DNA of 9,671 bases from Akkermansia sp. (lineage in GTDB: Bacteria; Verrucomicrobiota; Verrucomicrobiia; Verrucomicrobiales; Akkermansiaceae). Below the pieces are notes generated by a model. It was given only the letters and a program-made list of their open reading frames with translations, did not search any database and had not been told where the DNA came from. Made by a program: the position numbers and the translations under genes. Location of the stretch: the NCBI GenBank assembly GCA_017379255.1, contig JAFNWZ010000315.1, positions 1 to 9,671 of the forward strand. Reading direction: 5' to 3'. This document shows positions 1 through 6,576 of this stretch, piece after piece; the first letter of the stretch is position 1, and each line of letters begins with the position of its first letter.

Positions 1-552
1 GAATACCGCACGAGGGCATGGAAAAAGGGAGAGCGTTACATTGTCGAGGTGCCTGTAGCCTATGTGCCTTACAACCAGCCCCTCATCGAACACTGCGCCG
101 GACACTCACCCGCCCGGAATTCCCTGGATAACGAATACTGGGGACCAAGGAGAGAAGAAATTGCGCAATATCCGACTGAATTTTACTACGCAGACTTATC
201 GCACGCGCAGTTTGAGCATATATGCAGGCTTCGTAAGGTGGATATGTTCCGTGACCCCTTTCCCCGGCTGCAGCTTCGCCATGCTGATGATGTGGATTTC
301 AATGGGGCGACGCTCATTTACGAAGCCCACGGCAGCAACGTCACCGTCAAGCGCCCGGAAATGGAGGCTTTCATTGGCGCGCCACACCTTGAAATAATCC
401 GCACCCGCTCCCTGCCACCCCGGTGCACCGTACTGAACCGCTGGCTGCAACCAGTAAGCTGGGTAGCAAGAGTGGCAGATATTCCGCTAAGCATCATCGC
501 CACACCTATCGGCTGGCTGGTTGACGCCATCTATGAACCGCTGAATAATTAA
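1..552 (+). CDS. 3' part of an unrecognised protein, possibly envelope-associated (5' end outside window)
   Basis: The frame is open from the first base, so the gene very probably starts upstream. A GTG at 49 is an in-frame possibility but has no ribosome binding site before it, and the codons ahead of it read like ordinary coding sequence. The visible 183 residues are mixed charged and aromatic, without a motif I recognise. The C-terminal 35 residues are more hydrophobic and contain DIPLSIIATPIGWLVDAIYEP-like sequence. This loosely resembles the 'D-x-PLS-x-x-x-(D)T' tail of small lipoproteins of the YceK/DUF1375 kind, but that is a weak impression and not an assignment. The signal peptide, if there is one, would lie outside the window. 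The gene is convergent with the minus-strand gene ending at 692, and the hairpin at 611-640 would end its transcript. Coding status is likely; function is unknown. Confidence 0.7.
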   Translation, partial: EYRTRAWKKGERYIVEVPVAYVPYNQPLIEHCAGHSPARNSLDNEYWGPRREEIAQYPTEFYYADLSHAQFEHICRLRKVDMFRDPFPRLQLRHADDVDFNGATLIYEAHGSNVTVKRPEMEAFIGAPHLEIIRTRSLPPRCTVLNRWLQPVSWVARVADIPLSIIATPIGWLVDAIYEPLNN

Positions 553-610
553 AGCCGCCCCCCGGTCATCACAAATTAGCGCTCAGCCTCCCGGCTTCGC
601 GGGGAGGTGA

Positions 611-640
611 AAAATCACCTGAGAAATCTCAGGTGATTTT
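611..640. terminator. Bidirectional intrinsic terminator between convergent genes
   Basis: A perfect 13-base inverted repeat (arms 611-623 and 628-640, loop AAAT) has four A at its left edge and four T at its right edge. Read on the plus strand it is followed by TTTTGTTT. Read on the minus strand it is followed by TTTTT. It lies 58 bases after the stop of the plus-strand gene and 51 bases after the stop of the ribbon-helix-helix gene, so it can end both transcripts. The stem core CACCTGAG/CTCAGGTG is moderately GC-rich. Confidence 0.85.
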
Positions 641-691
641 GTTTGCAGATACGGCGAAAGCCGCGCTCTTACTTAACATTCTGCATTCCCC

Positions 692-880
692 TTATTTTTC
701 GTCGCCTTCCTCCTTCATGAGTTCCTCGTACTCCTGCACGGTTTCCTCAATGAAGAGGGTTACGGCGGAGGTCATGGTCTGGCCGTAGTAGGCGCAGGCC
801 TGTTGGAATTTTGCTACCAGGGCACTGTCTACATACAGGCCCAGCATTTTCTTATTTTCAGCTCTCTGACGTGGTGCCAT
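692..880 (-). CDS. Small ribbon-helix-helix DNA-binding protein, second gene after fmt
   Basis: This is a 62-residue protein. A basic N-terminus (MAPRQRAENKK) is followed by a short strand-like stretch (MLGLYVD, residues 12-18), a helix (about 19-33), a turn at YYGQT and a second helix (about 36-55), then an acidic tail (EELMKEEGDEK). This order and length fit the Arc/MetJ-type ribbon-helix-helix fold, which binds DNA as a dimer through the strand. The assignment rests on this pattern only. A longer in-frame version exists but begins inside fmt with a low-complexity proline run, so the ATG at 880 was chosen. It lies 7 bases after the fmt stop with no Shine-Dalgarno sequence. A perfect TATAAT (887-892, minus strand) sits 6 bases before the ATG. 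It could be read from the fmt promoter, its own promoter, or both. No partner toxin is adjacent, so an antitoxin role has no support. A regulator is more likely, perhaps of its own operon. Confidence 0.75.
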   Translation of the reverse strand: MAPRQRAENKKMLGLYVDSALVAKFQQACAYYGQTMTSAVTLFIEETVQEYEELMKEEGDEK

Positions 881-886
881 GGTCGT

Positions 887-916
887 ATTATACGGTGGGG
901 GTGGTGGGCAAGCCCA
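887..916 (-). promoter_or_regulatory. Possible internal promoter for the ribbon-helix-helix gene
   Basis: On the minus strand a perfect TATAAT (892 to 887) overlaps the fmt stop codon and ends 6 bases before the ATG at 880. The best -35 candidate, TGGGCT (916 to 911, spacing 18), matches the consensus at only three positions. Transcription from here would start at or next to the ATG. The TATAAT could be chance (GTA-TAA is the last fmt codon plus its stop), so confidence is low. Confidence 0.3.
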
Positions 917-1874
917 GGATGGTGCCGGGCATAATCTTGTGCCCGGCAAAGAAACTTTCGGCATTCATCTTTCGCGCGCCGCTCGGCTGCATGGTGGTGA
1001 TACGGATAGCACCGCCGCGGCGTCCACCGCAGGAAACAAGCATGCCGTCCGGCCCGGATTCCAGCACCATACCCGGCACGGCATCTGCCGGTTTGCGGAT
1101 ATTGAGGAAAACATCCACGGGGGGATAAATCTTGAGCGTTTTATCCTGCCCGCTGTGCACGGAGGGATACACGGTGAAGGTACCGGGCCAGGAATGATAC
1201 GCCCGGATTTTGCGCGCCACCTGCAGCGCAGGCTGGCTCCAGTCAATCTGGCCATGGGCACGCAGCAGCTTGGGGGCGTATGTCATCAGGTTCTCGTCCT
1301 GCTCTTCGCGGGTATCCACCCCGGTAGCCAGCGCCTCTATGGCTTCCTGCAAGGCAGCAGGCGCCAGCAGTGCCAGGTCATCGTGCAGGCTCTCTGCGGT
1401 TTCAGTACCACGCAGCGGCACGGATACCTTGCAGATGATATCTCCGGCATCCAGCTTCTTCACCACATGCATGATGGTGATGCCGGTTTCATCATCGCCA
1501 GCTTCAATGGCGGCCTGGATGCAGGCAGCACCGCGGTGGCGGGGCAGCAGCGAGGCATGTGCATTGATGCAGGCTTTCTTCGCTACATCTATCACCTCCT
1601 GCGAAAGGATTTGTCCATAGGCCATGACCACCACAATATCCGGCTCATACGCACGCAGTTGTTCTACGGCGGTGGCTTCCCGCATCTTTTCCGGCTGGAA
1701 TACAGGGATGCCCAGCTGTTCGGCCACCACTTTCACACGCGGCGGGGTCAGCTCCATGTGTCTCCCCACCGGGCGGTCCGGCTGGGTTATCAGCGCCACC
1801 ACCTGCCCGGTGGCGGCCAGTGCCTGAAATGAGGGTATGGCTATATCCCCCGTCGCCATCATCACGATTCGCAT
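888..1874 (-). CDS. fmt: Methionyl-tRNA formyltransferase
   Basis: The 328-residue product transfers a formyl group from 10-formyltetrahydrofolate to the methionine on initiator tRNA in the cytoplasm. The N-terminal formyltransferase (Rossmann-type) domain covers about residues 1-200. It includes MATGDIAIPSF at the start, QPDRPVGR (31-38) and the active-site segment NAHASLLPRHRGA (104-116). The expected catalytic residues are N104, H106 and D142 (the last in KKLDAGDI). The C-terminal tRNA-binding domain (about 205-320) has RKIRAYHSWPGTF and ends GHKIMPGTILG, as usual for the family. Within the signature loop the common RWRGAAP is RHRGAAC, a mild variation. The start at 1874 (MRIV) matches family N-termini and sits 6 bases from a good -10 element. 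An upstream in-frame ATG would add 7 residues but would lie inside the promoter. The usual partner def is not adjacent. The ribbon-helix-helix gene follows after 7 bases. Confidence 0.96.
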   Translation of the reverse strand: MRIVMMATGDIAIPSFQALAATGQVVALITQPDRPVGRHMELTPPRVKVVAEQLGIPVFQPEKMREATAVEQLRAYEPDIVVVMAYGQILSQEVIDVAKKACINAHASLLPRHRGAACIQAAIEAGDDETGITIMHVVKKLDAGDIICKVSVPLRGTETAESLHDDLALLAPAALQEAIEALATGVDTREEQDENLMTYAPKLLRAHGQIDWSQPALQVARKIRAYHSWPGTFTVYPSVHSGQDKTLKIYPPVDVFLNIRKPADAVPGMVLESGPDGMLVSCGGRRGGAIRITTMQPSGARKMNAESFFAGHKIMPGTILGLPTTPTV

Positions 1875-1877
1875 GCC

Positions 1878-1907
1878 GACTAAATACCACGCCATCGGTG
1901 TTTAGTC
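1878..1907. repeat. Inverted repeat over the fmt promoter, candidate operator
   Basis: GACTAAA (1878-1884) and TTTAGTC (1901-1907) are perfect 7-base inverted copies with 16 bases between them, and CAC/GTG (1888-1890 and 1898-1900) continues the symmetry inside. One arm overlaps the fmt -35 and the other overlaps its -10. The dyad lies upstream of the predicted transcription start, so it would act as DNA, for example as a repressor site, and not as an RNA hairpin. The ribbon-helix-helix protein of the same operon is a natural candidate binder, which is inference. Confidence 0.4.
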
Positions 1908-1909
1908 AA
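1881..1909 (-). promoter_or_regulatory. fmt promoter giving a leaderless or near-leaderless transcript
   Basis: On the minus strand, TTGACT (1909 to 1904) is separated by 17 bases from TATTTA (1886 to 1881), and the -10 is preceded by TGG, giving an extended -10 form. The -10 ends 6 bases before the ATG at 1874, so the expected start of transcription falls at or beside the A of the start codon. There is no Shine-Dalgarno sequence. The -10 matches the consensus at only three positions; the -35 matches five of six. Confidence 0.55.
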
Positions 1910-1962
1910 GCGATATTTAAGTTTTCCTTAATTTTTGATTCAGGGGAATTCGCATTTCCGGC

Positions 1963-1990
1963 TTGTACTACCCGGGCAATCTGCTACAAT
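1963..1990 (+). promoter_or_regulatory. Promoter of the ankyrin lipoprotein gene
   Basis: TTGTAC (1963-1968), a 16-base spacer and TACAAT (1985-1990) form a sigma70-like promoter. The -10 matches five of six consensus bases. It ends 8 bases before the ATG at 1999, so the transcript would begin about two bases ahead of the start codon. The intervening CCAGAGCC holds no Shine-Dalgarno sequence. It is divergent from the fmt promoter, and the A+T-rich stretch between them (about 1910-1950) could hold shared regulatory sites. Confidence 0.5.
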
Positions 1991-1998
1991 CCAGAGCC

Positions 1999-3834
1999 AT
2001 GAGATTAGCCCGTCTTGCCCTGTCCCTGTTCCTTGCCGCCAGCGTGCTGAGTTCCTGTGCGCCGCAGGATAAAGGCCACGCCACACCGGAAGCCGCAGAG
2101 GAGCTCGCCCTCATCAGCACAGTGCTGCCGGAAATCGGCATCGATGAGATACTGGAGCTACCCGCCGCAGATGAGATTCACCTTTTACTGGCCGATTTTG
2201 CCGCCACGGCAGATGCCGGGCTGGCTTCCACGCCCTCAGGCATCACCATGCTGCACCTGGCCTGCCTGTTCAAAAAGCCGGAGCTGGCGCGCTGCCTAAT
2301 GCTGGATAAAGCAGACCCGAACGCCACCACCGCCCAGGGAGACACCCCGCTGGCGCTGGCCGTGGCCATGCGCGGTGCGGAGGACGATACCGTAACGGCA
2401 GAGAGCGTCATCCGTCTTATTGACGTTCTGGTGGCCGGGGGTGCAGATATAACCCGCCACACGGCAGAGGATATGCCCCTGCTCAATTATGCCGGGCTCA
2501 ACTGCTACAGTGAAGAGGTGTTCCTGCACCTGCTGGATACCGGTTGCCCACAGGATGAAACAACCTGCCAGGCACCAGCCATGATGGGCTGGAACAAAGC
2601 GCTGAAACGCATGCTCGATTCCGGTGCAGCGGCTGCGCCGCATGCCAGGGAAACCATGCTGCTGATGGCTGCCGCCAACCTGCATAAGGATACGGTGGAA
2701 ATTCTGCTCGATGCCGGAGCTGATGTGAACGGCGGCAGACTGGCGGGCACCACTCCCTTGCTGGAGGCCGCAAGCCACCTGCTTTCCCCGGCAGAGGAGG
2801 AGGAATCTGCCCACAAAGCAGCTGTGCTCGATGTGTGCGCCCTGCTCATCAAGCGCGGGGCAGATCCGTATCTGGCAGAAATGCGGCAGGAGGAATCCGT
2901 GGCATTCTGCGCCGCAGATATTTTATCTAAAAATGCCGCCACCGTGGAAGGCATGAAAGCCCGCGGCGTGGATATCGCCCCGCGCGCCATTGAGTTCACC
3001 CAGGGCATTGAACTGCTGGAGGCCGTAGGCAAGGCATCCACCCTGGAGCAGCAGGTGCAGCCGGAGGCATTCGACGCGATTGCCCAGGTGCTCTCCCCCA
3101 CACCGGAAATGCGCCAGCACCACTTGTACCACGAGGTGCTGCCCATGGCGGTGGAAATTCTGCATGGAATCGACCCCGCCCGCACAGCCCGGCTGGTGGC
3201 CGCCATGCCGGAATGGACCAGCCGTGAGGCCTGGGAAAAGGGAGCAGGAGCCCACCTGCTGCAGGAAATCACCAAGTGCGGGCAACTGGTACTGCCCAAA
3301 TCCATTCTGTGCCTGGCGGCAGAACACCGCTTGCAGGCGGGTGAGGTAGATGCCGCGGCTGACCTGGTGGAACTGCTGGCACGCTGCCCGGATGCACAGG
3401 CTGAGATTGACCACTACTCCCACCACGAGGCCCGTAGCTTCCGCGCTGGAGCCATGGCGGCCCGCTTGCACCAGGCCGGTCTGCCCACGCCGCGCGATGG
3501 CGATGTGGAGCTCTGGCTCACCAACCGGAATCGCAACGCCGATTCACCCGCCGTGCAGAAGGCGCTGCTGCTCACCTCTCTTTCACGACTCTGGTATGGT
3601 GATATGCTGCCCGCCGAGCAGGAACAAATGCTCGCAGCCATGGAAGAAATCGGCGCCTCGGAAGCAGCGCTCCATTACCGCGGCATTGTGCAGGCCATGG
3701 ATGACCCAGACAAACTTGACCAATTAACCGCAAACAGTGATTCCTGGAAGTTTGAGCTCGAAATAGCCACAGGGCAATTCATTCTGGACAACGCCCCGGC
3801 ATTTCTTACCCCCACCACAGAAAATACGGATTGA
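1999..3834 (+). CDS. Ankyrin-repeat lipoprotein with a helical C-terminal domain, unrecognised family
   Basis: The 611-residue product begins with a lipoprotein signal peptide (MRLARLALSLFLAASVLSSC) with lipobox LSSC, so Cys20 should be lipidated and the protein anchored in the envelope. The start at 1999 gives this clean signal and follows the promoter; an ATG at 1963 would only add 12 residues across the promoter. Ankyrin-type repeats fill about residues 80-325. The clearest units are SGITMLHLACLFKK (from 80), QGDTPLALAVAMRG with GGAD (113-150), RETMLLMAAANLHKDTVEIL followed by DAGADVNG (217-246) and GTTPLLEAA ending with KRGADPY (250-291). Those between are degenerate. Residues about 330-590 are predicted helical, without ankyrin motifs, and share a pattern with the next gene's product (P-x-W, AHLL, GLPxP, then YG-x-M, in order). 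No catalytic motif is visible. Ankyrin arrays usually bind proteins, so a scaffold or binding role is likely, with unknown partner. The next gene has its own promoter overlapping this stop. Confidence 0.85.
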   Translation: MRLARLALSLFLAASVLSSCAPQDKGHATPEAAEELALISTVLPEIGIDEILELPAADEIHLLLADFAATADAGLASTPSGITMLHLACLFKKPELARCLMLDKADPNATTAQGDTPLALAVAMRGAEDDTVTAESVIRLIDVLVAGGADITRHTAEDMPLLNYAGLNCYSEEVFLHLLDTGCPQDETTCQAPAMMGWNKALKRMLDSGAAAAPHARETMLLMAAANLHKDTVEILLDAGADVNGGRLAGTTPLLEAASHLLSPAEEEESAHKAAVLDVCALLIKRGADPYLAEMRQEESVAFCAADILSKNAATVEGMKARGVDIAPRAIEFTQGIELLEAVGKASTLEQQVQPEAFDAIAQVLSPTPEMRQHHLYHEVLPMAVEILHGIDPARTARLVAAMPEWTSREAWEKGAGAHLLQEITKCGQLVLPKSILCLAAEHRLQAGEVDAAADLVELLARCPDAQAEIDHYSHHEARSFRAGAMAARLHQAGLPTPRDGDVELWLTNRNRNADSPAVQKALLLTSLSRLWYGDMLPAEQEQMLAAMEEIGASEAALHYRGIVQAMDDPDKLDQLTANSDSWKFELEIATGQFILDNAPAFLTPTTENTD

Positions 3835-3859
3835 CACAGGCTGCCTTTTCCTTTAAATT
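3831..3859 (+). promoter_or_regulatory. Promoter of the second envelope gene, overlapping the previous stop codon
   Basis: A perfect TTGACA (3831-3836) overlaps the TGA stop of the lipoprotein gene. After 17 bases comes TAAATT (3854-3859), which matches four of six -10 consensus bases. It ends 11 bases before the ATG at 3871. The predicted start near 3866 would leave a leader of about five bases. Confidence 0.45.
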
Positions 3860-3862
3860 CAT

Positions 3863-3867
3863 AGGAG
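3863..3867 (+). promoter_or_regulatory. Shine-Dalgarno-like AGGAG unusually close to the start codon
   Basis: AGGAG ends only 3 bases before the ATG at 3871, closer than the usual 5-9. If transcription starts at the promoter predicted just upstream, part of this site would be missing from the mRNA. It would work fully only on read-through transcripts from the lipoprotein gene. Confidence 0.4.
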
Positions 3868-3870
3868 CTG

Positions 3871-5154
3871 ATGGGAATTTACCAAAAAGCACTGCTGGTT
3901 CTCGGCACCGTGGGATGCACCATGGGGGCGGAGCCTGCACCCACTCCTGCAGAACTGGTTTCCCGACTGCTGGATTCTGTTTCCTATATGCAGGACGCCG
4001 ATTGCATGGGAGATACTATGCTCATCAAGGCAGCCCGCGGTGCATACAACATGCCAAGCGCTACCCGTGCCCAGCTGTTCGACCCGTTCATCATCTCGCT
4101 GCTCAACCAGGGGCACGACCCACTGCAGGAAAACAAGGCCGGGTGCAACGCGGTATTCTACCTGGCGGGCATACCGGATTTATACCGCAAGCTCAATGAG
4201 CAGAACCTCCTGCCGCGGGAACTGGCCCTGCGCATTCCGCATGAGGAAGGCGCGCTGCTGCGCTACATGAAACTGCGCAACAACCAGGCGCTTCTCGCTA
4301 AAGCAGCGGGCAGCCGTGAATACCTGACGCGCCGCTACTGTACCCCGGCGCTTCTCCGCACCGAACGCCTGGTTCGCAGCTACCTGGGAGCAACCACCCT
4401 TTCCCGCATCCCGGAGGGAGCCCTCGCGAACTGTCTCGCCTTCATGTACCAGGCCAATCCGGATTTTGCCAACCGCTTTGTCAATTCCCTTCCGGTCTGG
4501 GAGCATGGGGAGCATTTTCTCGAAGAAATTCCCGCGCACCTGCTTGCCACGCTGCGCAGTATGGATTGGCAGGTAGACCCCACTCTGCTGCGCAACGCCT
4601 TGCACAAGCTGGGCTCCATGCTCCCGGTGAGCAAGGACGACATGATTGAATGCGCAGCCTCGGCGCCCATGTCGCACATTCTGGAAATGCTGACCCGGCG
4701 GGAGGGAGAAGGAGCCTTGCCAGAGCTGCAGCAGTATGCCGCCGCCTTTGACCCCGAAATTGTGCACACCGCCCTGGCGCTGCAGATGAAGCTCAAGGGA
4801 CTGCCCTTGCCCCATGAGCCGAGATTTGCCCGTTTTACCGCCCCCGAGCTGGTGGAAATCCGCGACGCAATTCTTGTGGATGCCGCCATCCGCTACGGTC
4901 GCATGGAGCAGCTCTCTGCCCACCAGCTTACCGCAGCAGCAGCCGCGCTGCGCAAGCACCAGATGCCGCACCATGCGGAAATGATGGAGGCCATCGTGGA
5001 GGGCGACACCATCAGCCTGCGACCGGAGCTTCGCCCGGCCTTCCGCACCCGCTACGAAGAACTGCGCGAGACCGCCCCGCATGTAGCCCTGCTGCGTTAT
5101 CTCATGGAGCACCAGGAGCTATTGCTCGCCCCCGCCGAGGAGGTGCGGCCATGA
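3871..5154 (+). CDS. Exported helical protein with degenerate ankyrin-like start, paralogue of the preceding lipoprotein
   Basis: The 427-residue product starts with an export signal (MGIYQKALLVLGTVGCTMGA, then EPAPTP). Cleavage by signal peptidase I after about residue 20 is most likely. Cys16 follows TVG, a poor lipobox. Residues about 44-115 keep ankyrin-like traces (MGDTMLIKAARG, LLNQGHDPLQENKAG, AVFYLAG). From about 195 to 378 the sequence parallels residues 391-567 of the preceding protein. P197, R202, V204, P208, W210, A222, H223, L224 and L225 align without gaps to P393, R398, V400, P404, W406, A418, H419, L420 and L421. GLPLP at 310-314 matches GLPTP at 494-498, and YGRM matches YGDM. 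This looks like an old duplication with the ankyrin part shortened. No catalytic residues are recognisable. Its stop overlaps the start of the next gene (ATGA), so the two are translationally coupled and the products probably act together. Confidence 0.82.
   Translation: MGIYQKALLVLGTVGCTMGAEPAPTPAELVSRLLDSVSYMQDADCMGDTMLIKAARGAYNMPSATRAQLFDPFIISLLNQGHDPLQENKAGCNAVFYLAGIPDLYRKLNEQNLLPRELALRIPHEEGALLRYMKLRNNQALLAKAAGSREYLTRRYCTPALLRTERLVRSYLGATTLSRIPEGALANCLAFMYQANPDFANRFVNSLPVWEHGEHFLEEIPAHLLATLRSMDWQVDPTLLRNALHKLGSMLPVSKDDMIECAASAPMSHILEMLTRREGEGALPELQQYAAAFDPEIVHTALALQMKLKGLPLPHEPRFARFTAPELVEIRDAILVDAAIRYGRMEQLSAHQLTAAAAALRKHQMPHHAEMMEAIVEGDTISLRPELRPAFRTRYEELRETAPHVALLRYLMEHQELLLAPAEEVRP
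5138..5143 (+). promoter_or_regulatory. Strong Shine-Dalgarno for the membrane protein gene
   Basis: AGGAGG lies 7 bases before the ATG at 5151, inside the last codons of the preceding gene. Its presence supports this start and contrasts with fmt, the lipoprotein gene and cysS, which have none. Confidence 0.8.
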
Positions 5155-6542
5155 GGAGGCGTTTCTTTTCATTCTGGCGACTGCTGCTATTCCCCGTCCG
5201 CCTGCACATTTTCTGTGCCATTGTTGCACTGGGAGCCTGCGTACCCATTCTTTTCCCGGAAATCTGCCCTCCGGAGCACCGGGAGGCCATCATCTCAGCT
5301 GCCGGTACCACCATACTCAGCGCGCAGGGCGTTTCCACCGCTTTTGTGGTTCTGGCGGTAGTCACCCACATGATGCGCCTGAGCAACACCCGCGCGTTCA
5401 GCCAGCTTTTTCAGTGGCTTGCCGTCTGGGCCGGATGCATCCTGCTCTTTATTCTGCTGGCCATTGCGGCAGATGTGCAGCCACCCGCAAGCAACGACGA
5501 CAACACCCCGATTCAGGCATCCGACTCACTGTTCACAGCCCGGGAGCAGCTCAACGGCCCGGCTTCGCTGGTGATTCCCATTGAAACCAGACACGTTCAG
5601 ATTGACAAAGTGGCCGGAACGCCCAACCTTTCCTTCCTGGAAAGTAACCACGAACAACTGCTCCGGGAGTATCTGGATATGTCTCCCCGCTGGTCCGGGC
5701 AGGATGGCGATGACACCTTCTACACCAAACCCGGTCATCTGGTCATGGTGCCGCCCACCACAGGCGGCACCCCGGCGCTGGTGCATGTGTGCTTCCGCCG
5801 CATGGTGGAAGGAGACCCGCTGCCACAGGGCTACAGCGTCATCACTCCCGGCGGCAGCTTCCCGGAATGGACAGACGGCGCGCAGGTGCCTGACATGGCG
5901 CTGGATCTGGGGCGTAACCACTTCCTCCTGCTGGCCTGGCGCGGCAGCGCCCACCGCGAAACAGCTCTGCGCGCGCTCAATGCCGCCATTGCCGCCACCG
6001 ATGAACGCATGCAGCCGCTGCGCGATGCCCCCACCCCCGAAACCGCCGTCCGCATGTTGCAGGGGCGCACCTCCTACCCCGGCGACACACCTGAATTCCG
6101 GCTCTGCGAACCACTCTCGCAGGATGGCGCTTACCAGGGTGAGCTCTACGCCAACCCCGGCGAACCCGGCGTATTCCTGGTGTACATCAAAGACCTGTCC
6201 AGCAACAACACCCTGCGGCTCCTGAGTTTCCCGGCGCAGCATTCAGACAATACGCAGGAGCTTTTCCGCCACGATATCCCCGGCTCCATGCCGCATTGGT
6301 TCCGTAGCTCGGCAGAAGACACCATTACCAACATTTTCCCCCACAACACCCCGCTCTTTGCCATCAGACTCGGCCCGCAGCGCCAGTATTTCGGCGTAGC
6401 TTTCGAGATTTGGTTCAAGCCCTCCGACGTGCGCAAGAACCGCCACCTCTTGCTGCGCCGCTGCTACAAGGTGCAGGCATACGACCCGCCCGCAGGCGTG
6501 AAAAAGCAGCCCGCCGGAAGCTCTGACACCCCGCAGGCTTGA
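5151..6542 (+). CDS. Membrane-anchored protein with large soluble C-terminal domain, unrecognised family
   Basis: The 463-residue product has a basic aromatic N-terminus (MRRRFFSFWR) and three hydrophobic stretches, about residues 11-35, 58-76 and 84-107. The second is the weakest, so two or three membrane passes are possible. About 355 soluble residues follow. With an N-in start and three passes they would face the periplasm; with two they would stay inside. The soluble part has no motif I recognise. It has a beta-rich look towards the end (VFLVYIKDLSSNN near 341, YFGVAFEIWFKPSD near 413) and then HLLLRRCYKVQAYD, and finishes in a polar tail. A helical part around 265-305 (RETALRALNAAIAATDERM) separates two beta-like regions. 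The start overlaps the stop of the preceding gene and has a strong Shine-Dalgarno, so it is expressed with that gene. It may be the inner-membrane partner of the two exported proteins, which is inference. Confidence 0.82.
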   Translation: MRRRFFSFWRLLLFPVRLHIFCAIVALGACVPILFPEICPPEHREAIISAAGTTILSAQGVSTAFVVLAVVTHMMRLSNTRAFSQLFQWLAVWAGCILLFILLAIAADVQPPASNDDNTPIQASDSLFTAREQLNGPASLVIPIETRHVQIDKVAGTPNLSFLESNHEQLLREYLDMSPRWSGQDGDDTFYTKPGHLVMVPPTTGGTPALVHVCFRRMVEGDPLPQGYSVITPGGSFPEWTDGAQVPDMALDLGRNHFLLLAWRGSAHRETALRALNAAIAATDERMQPLRDAPTPETAVRMLQGRTSYPGDTPEFRLCEPLSQDGAYQGELYANPGEPGVFLVYIKDLSSNNTLRLLSFPAQHSDNTQELFRHDIPGSMPHWFRSSAEDTITNIFPHNTPLFAIRLGPQRQYFGVAFEIWFKPSDVRKNRHLLLRRCYKVQAYDPPAGVKKQPAGSSDTPQA

Positions 6543-6567
6543 CATTCCGGTGGAATAAGGGCATACT
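6539..6567 (+). promoter_or_regulatory. cysS-queF-queC promoter overlapping the previous stop codon
   Basis: A perfect TTGACA (6539-6544) overlaps the TGA of the membrane protein gene. After a 17-base spacer comes CATACT (6562-6567), which matches four of six consensus bases. It ends 9 bases before the cysS ATG, so the leader would be about two to four bases. No Shine-Dalgarno is present (CCCCGCGTT precedes the ATG), and there is no room for a tRNA-sensing leader or a preQ1 riboswitch. Confidence 0.6.
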
Positions 6568-6576
6568 CCCCGCGTT

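Noticed and set aside
551..664. Direct repeat AAAGCCGC at 551-558 and 657-664 as an attachment site
   Set aside because: Eight bases is too short, and no integrase or inserted gene lies between the copies, only the terminator region.
692..880. Antitoxin of a toxin-antitoxin pair
   Set aside because: The fold would fit, but no toxin-like gene lies next to it. The neighbours are fmt and a convergent unrelated gene.
879..1832. Plus-strand open frame of 317 codons opposite fmt
   Set aside because: It is antisense to a clear fmt gene, has unnatural Gly/His-rich composition, and has no ribosome site or recognisable domain.
1915..1933. TTAAG-TTTTC-CTTAA inverted repeat between the divergent promoters
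   Set aside because: The arms are only five bases and A/T-rich in an A/T-rich stretch, so chance is a good explanation. It could be a shared site but nothing else supports it.
4180..5112. Minus-strand open frame of 310 codons opposite the exported helical protein
   Set aside because: It is a codon shadow of the plus-strand gene, which has a signal peptide, a promoter and a paralogue next door.
6511..6553. Hairpin CCGCCGGAA with TTCCGGTGG at the end of the membrane protein gene, as a terminator
   Set aside because: The loop is 25 bases and no T-run follows. It overlaps the cysS promoter, so it is more likely chance.
6543..6576. T-box or preQ1 riboswitch before cysS-queF-queC
   Set aside because: Only 34 bases separate the genes and they are filled by the promoter. 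The transcribed leader would be about 2-4 bases.
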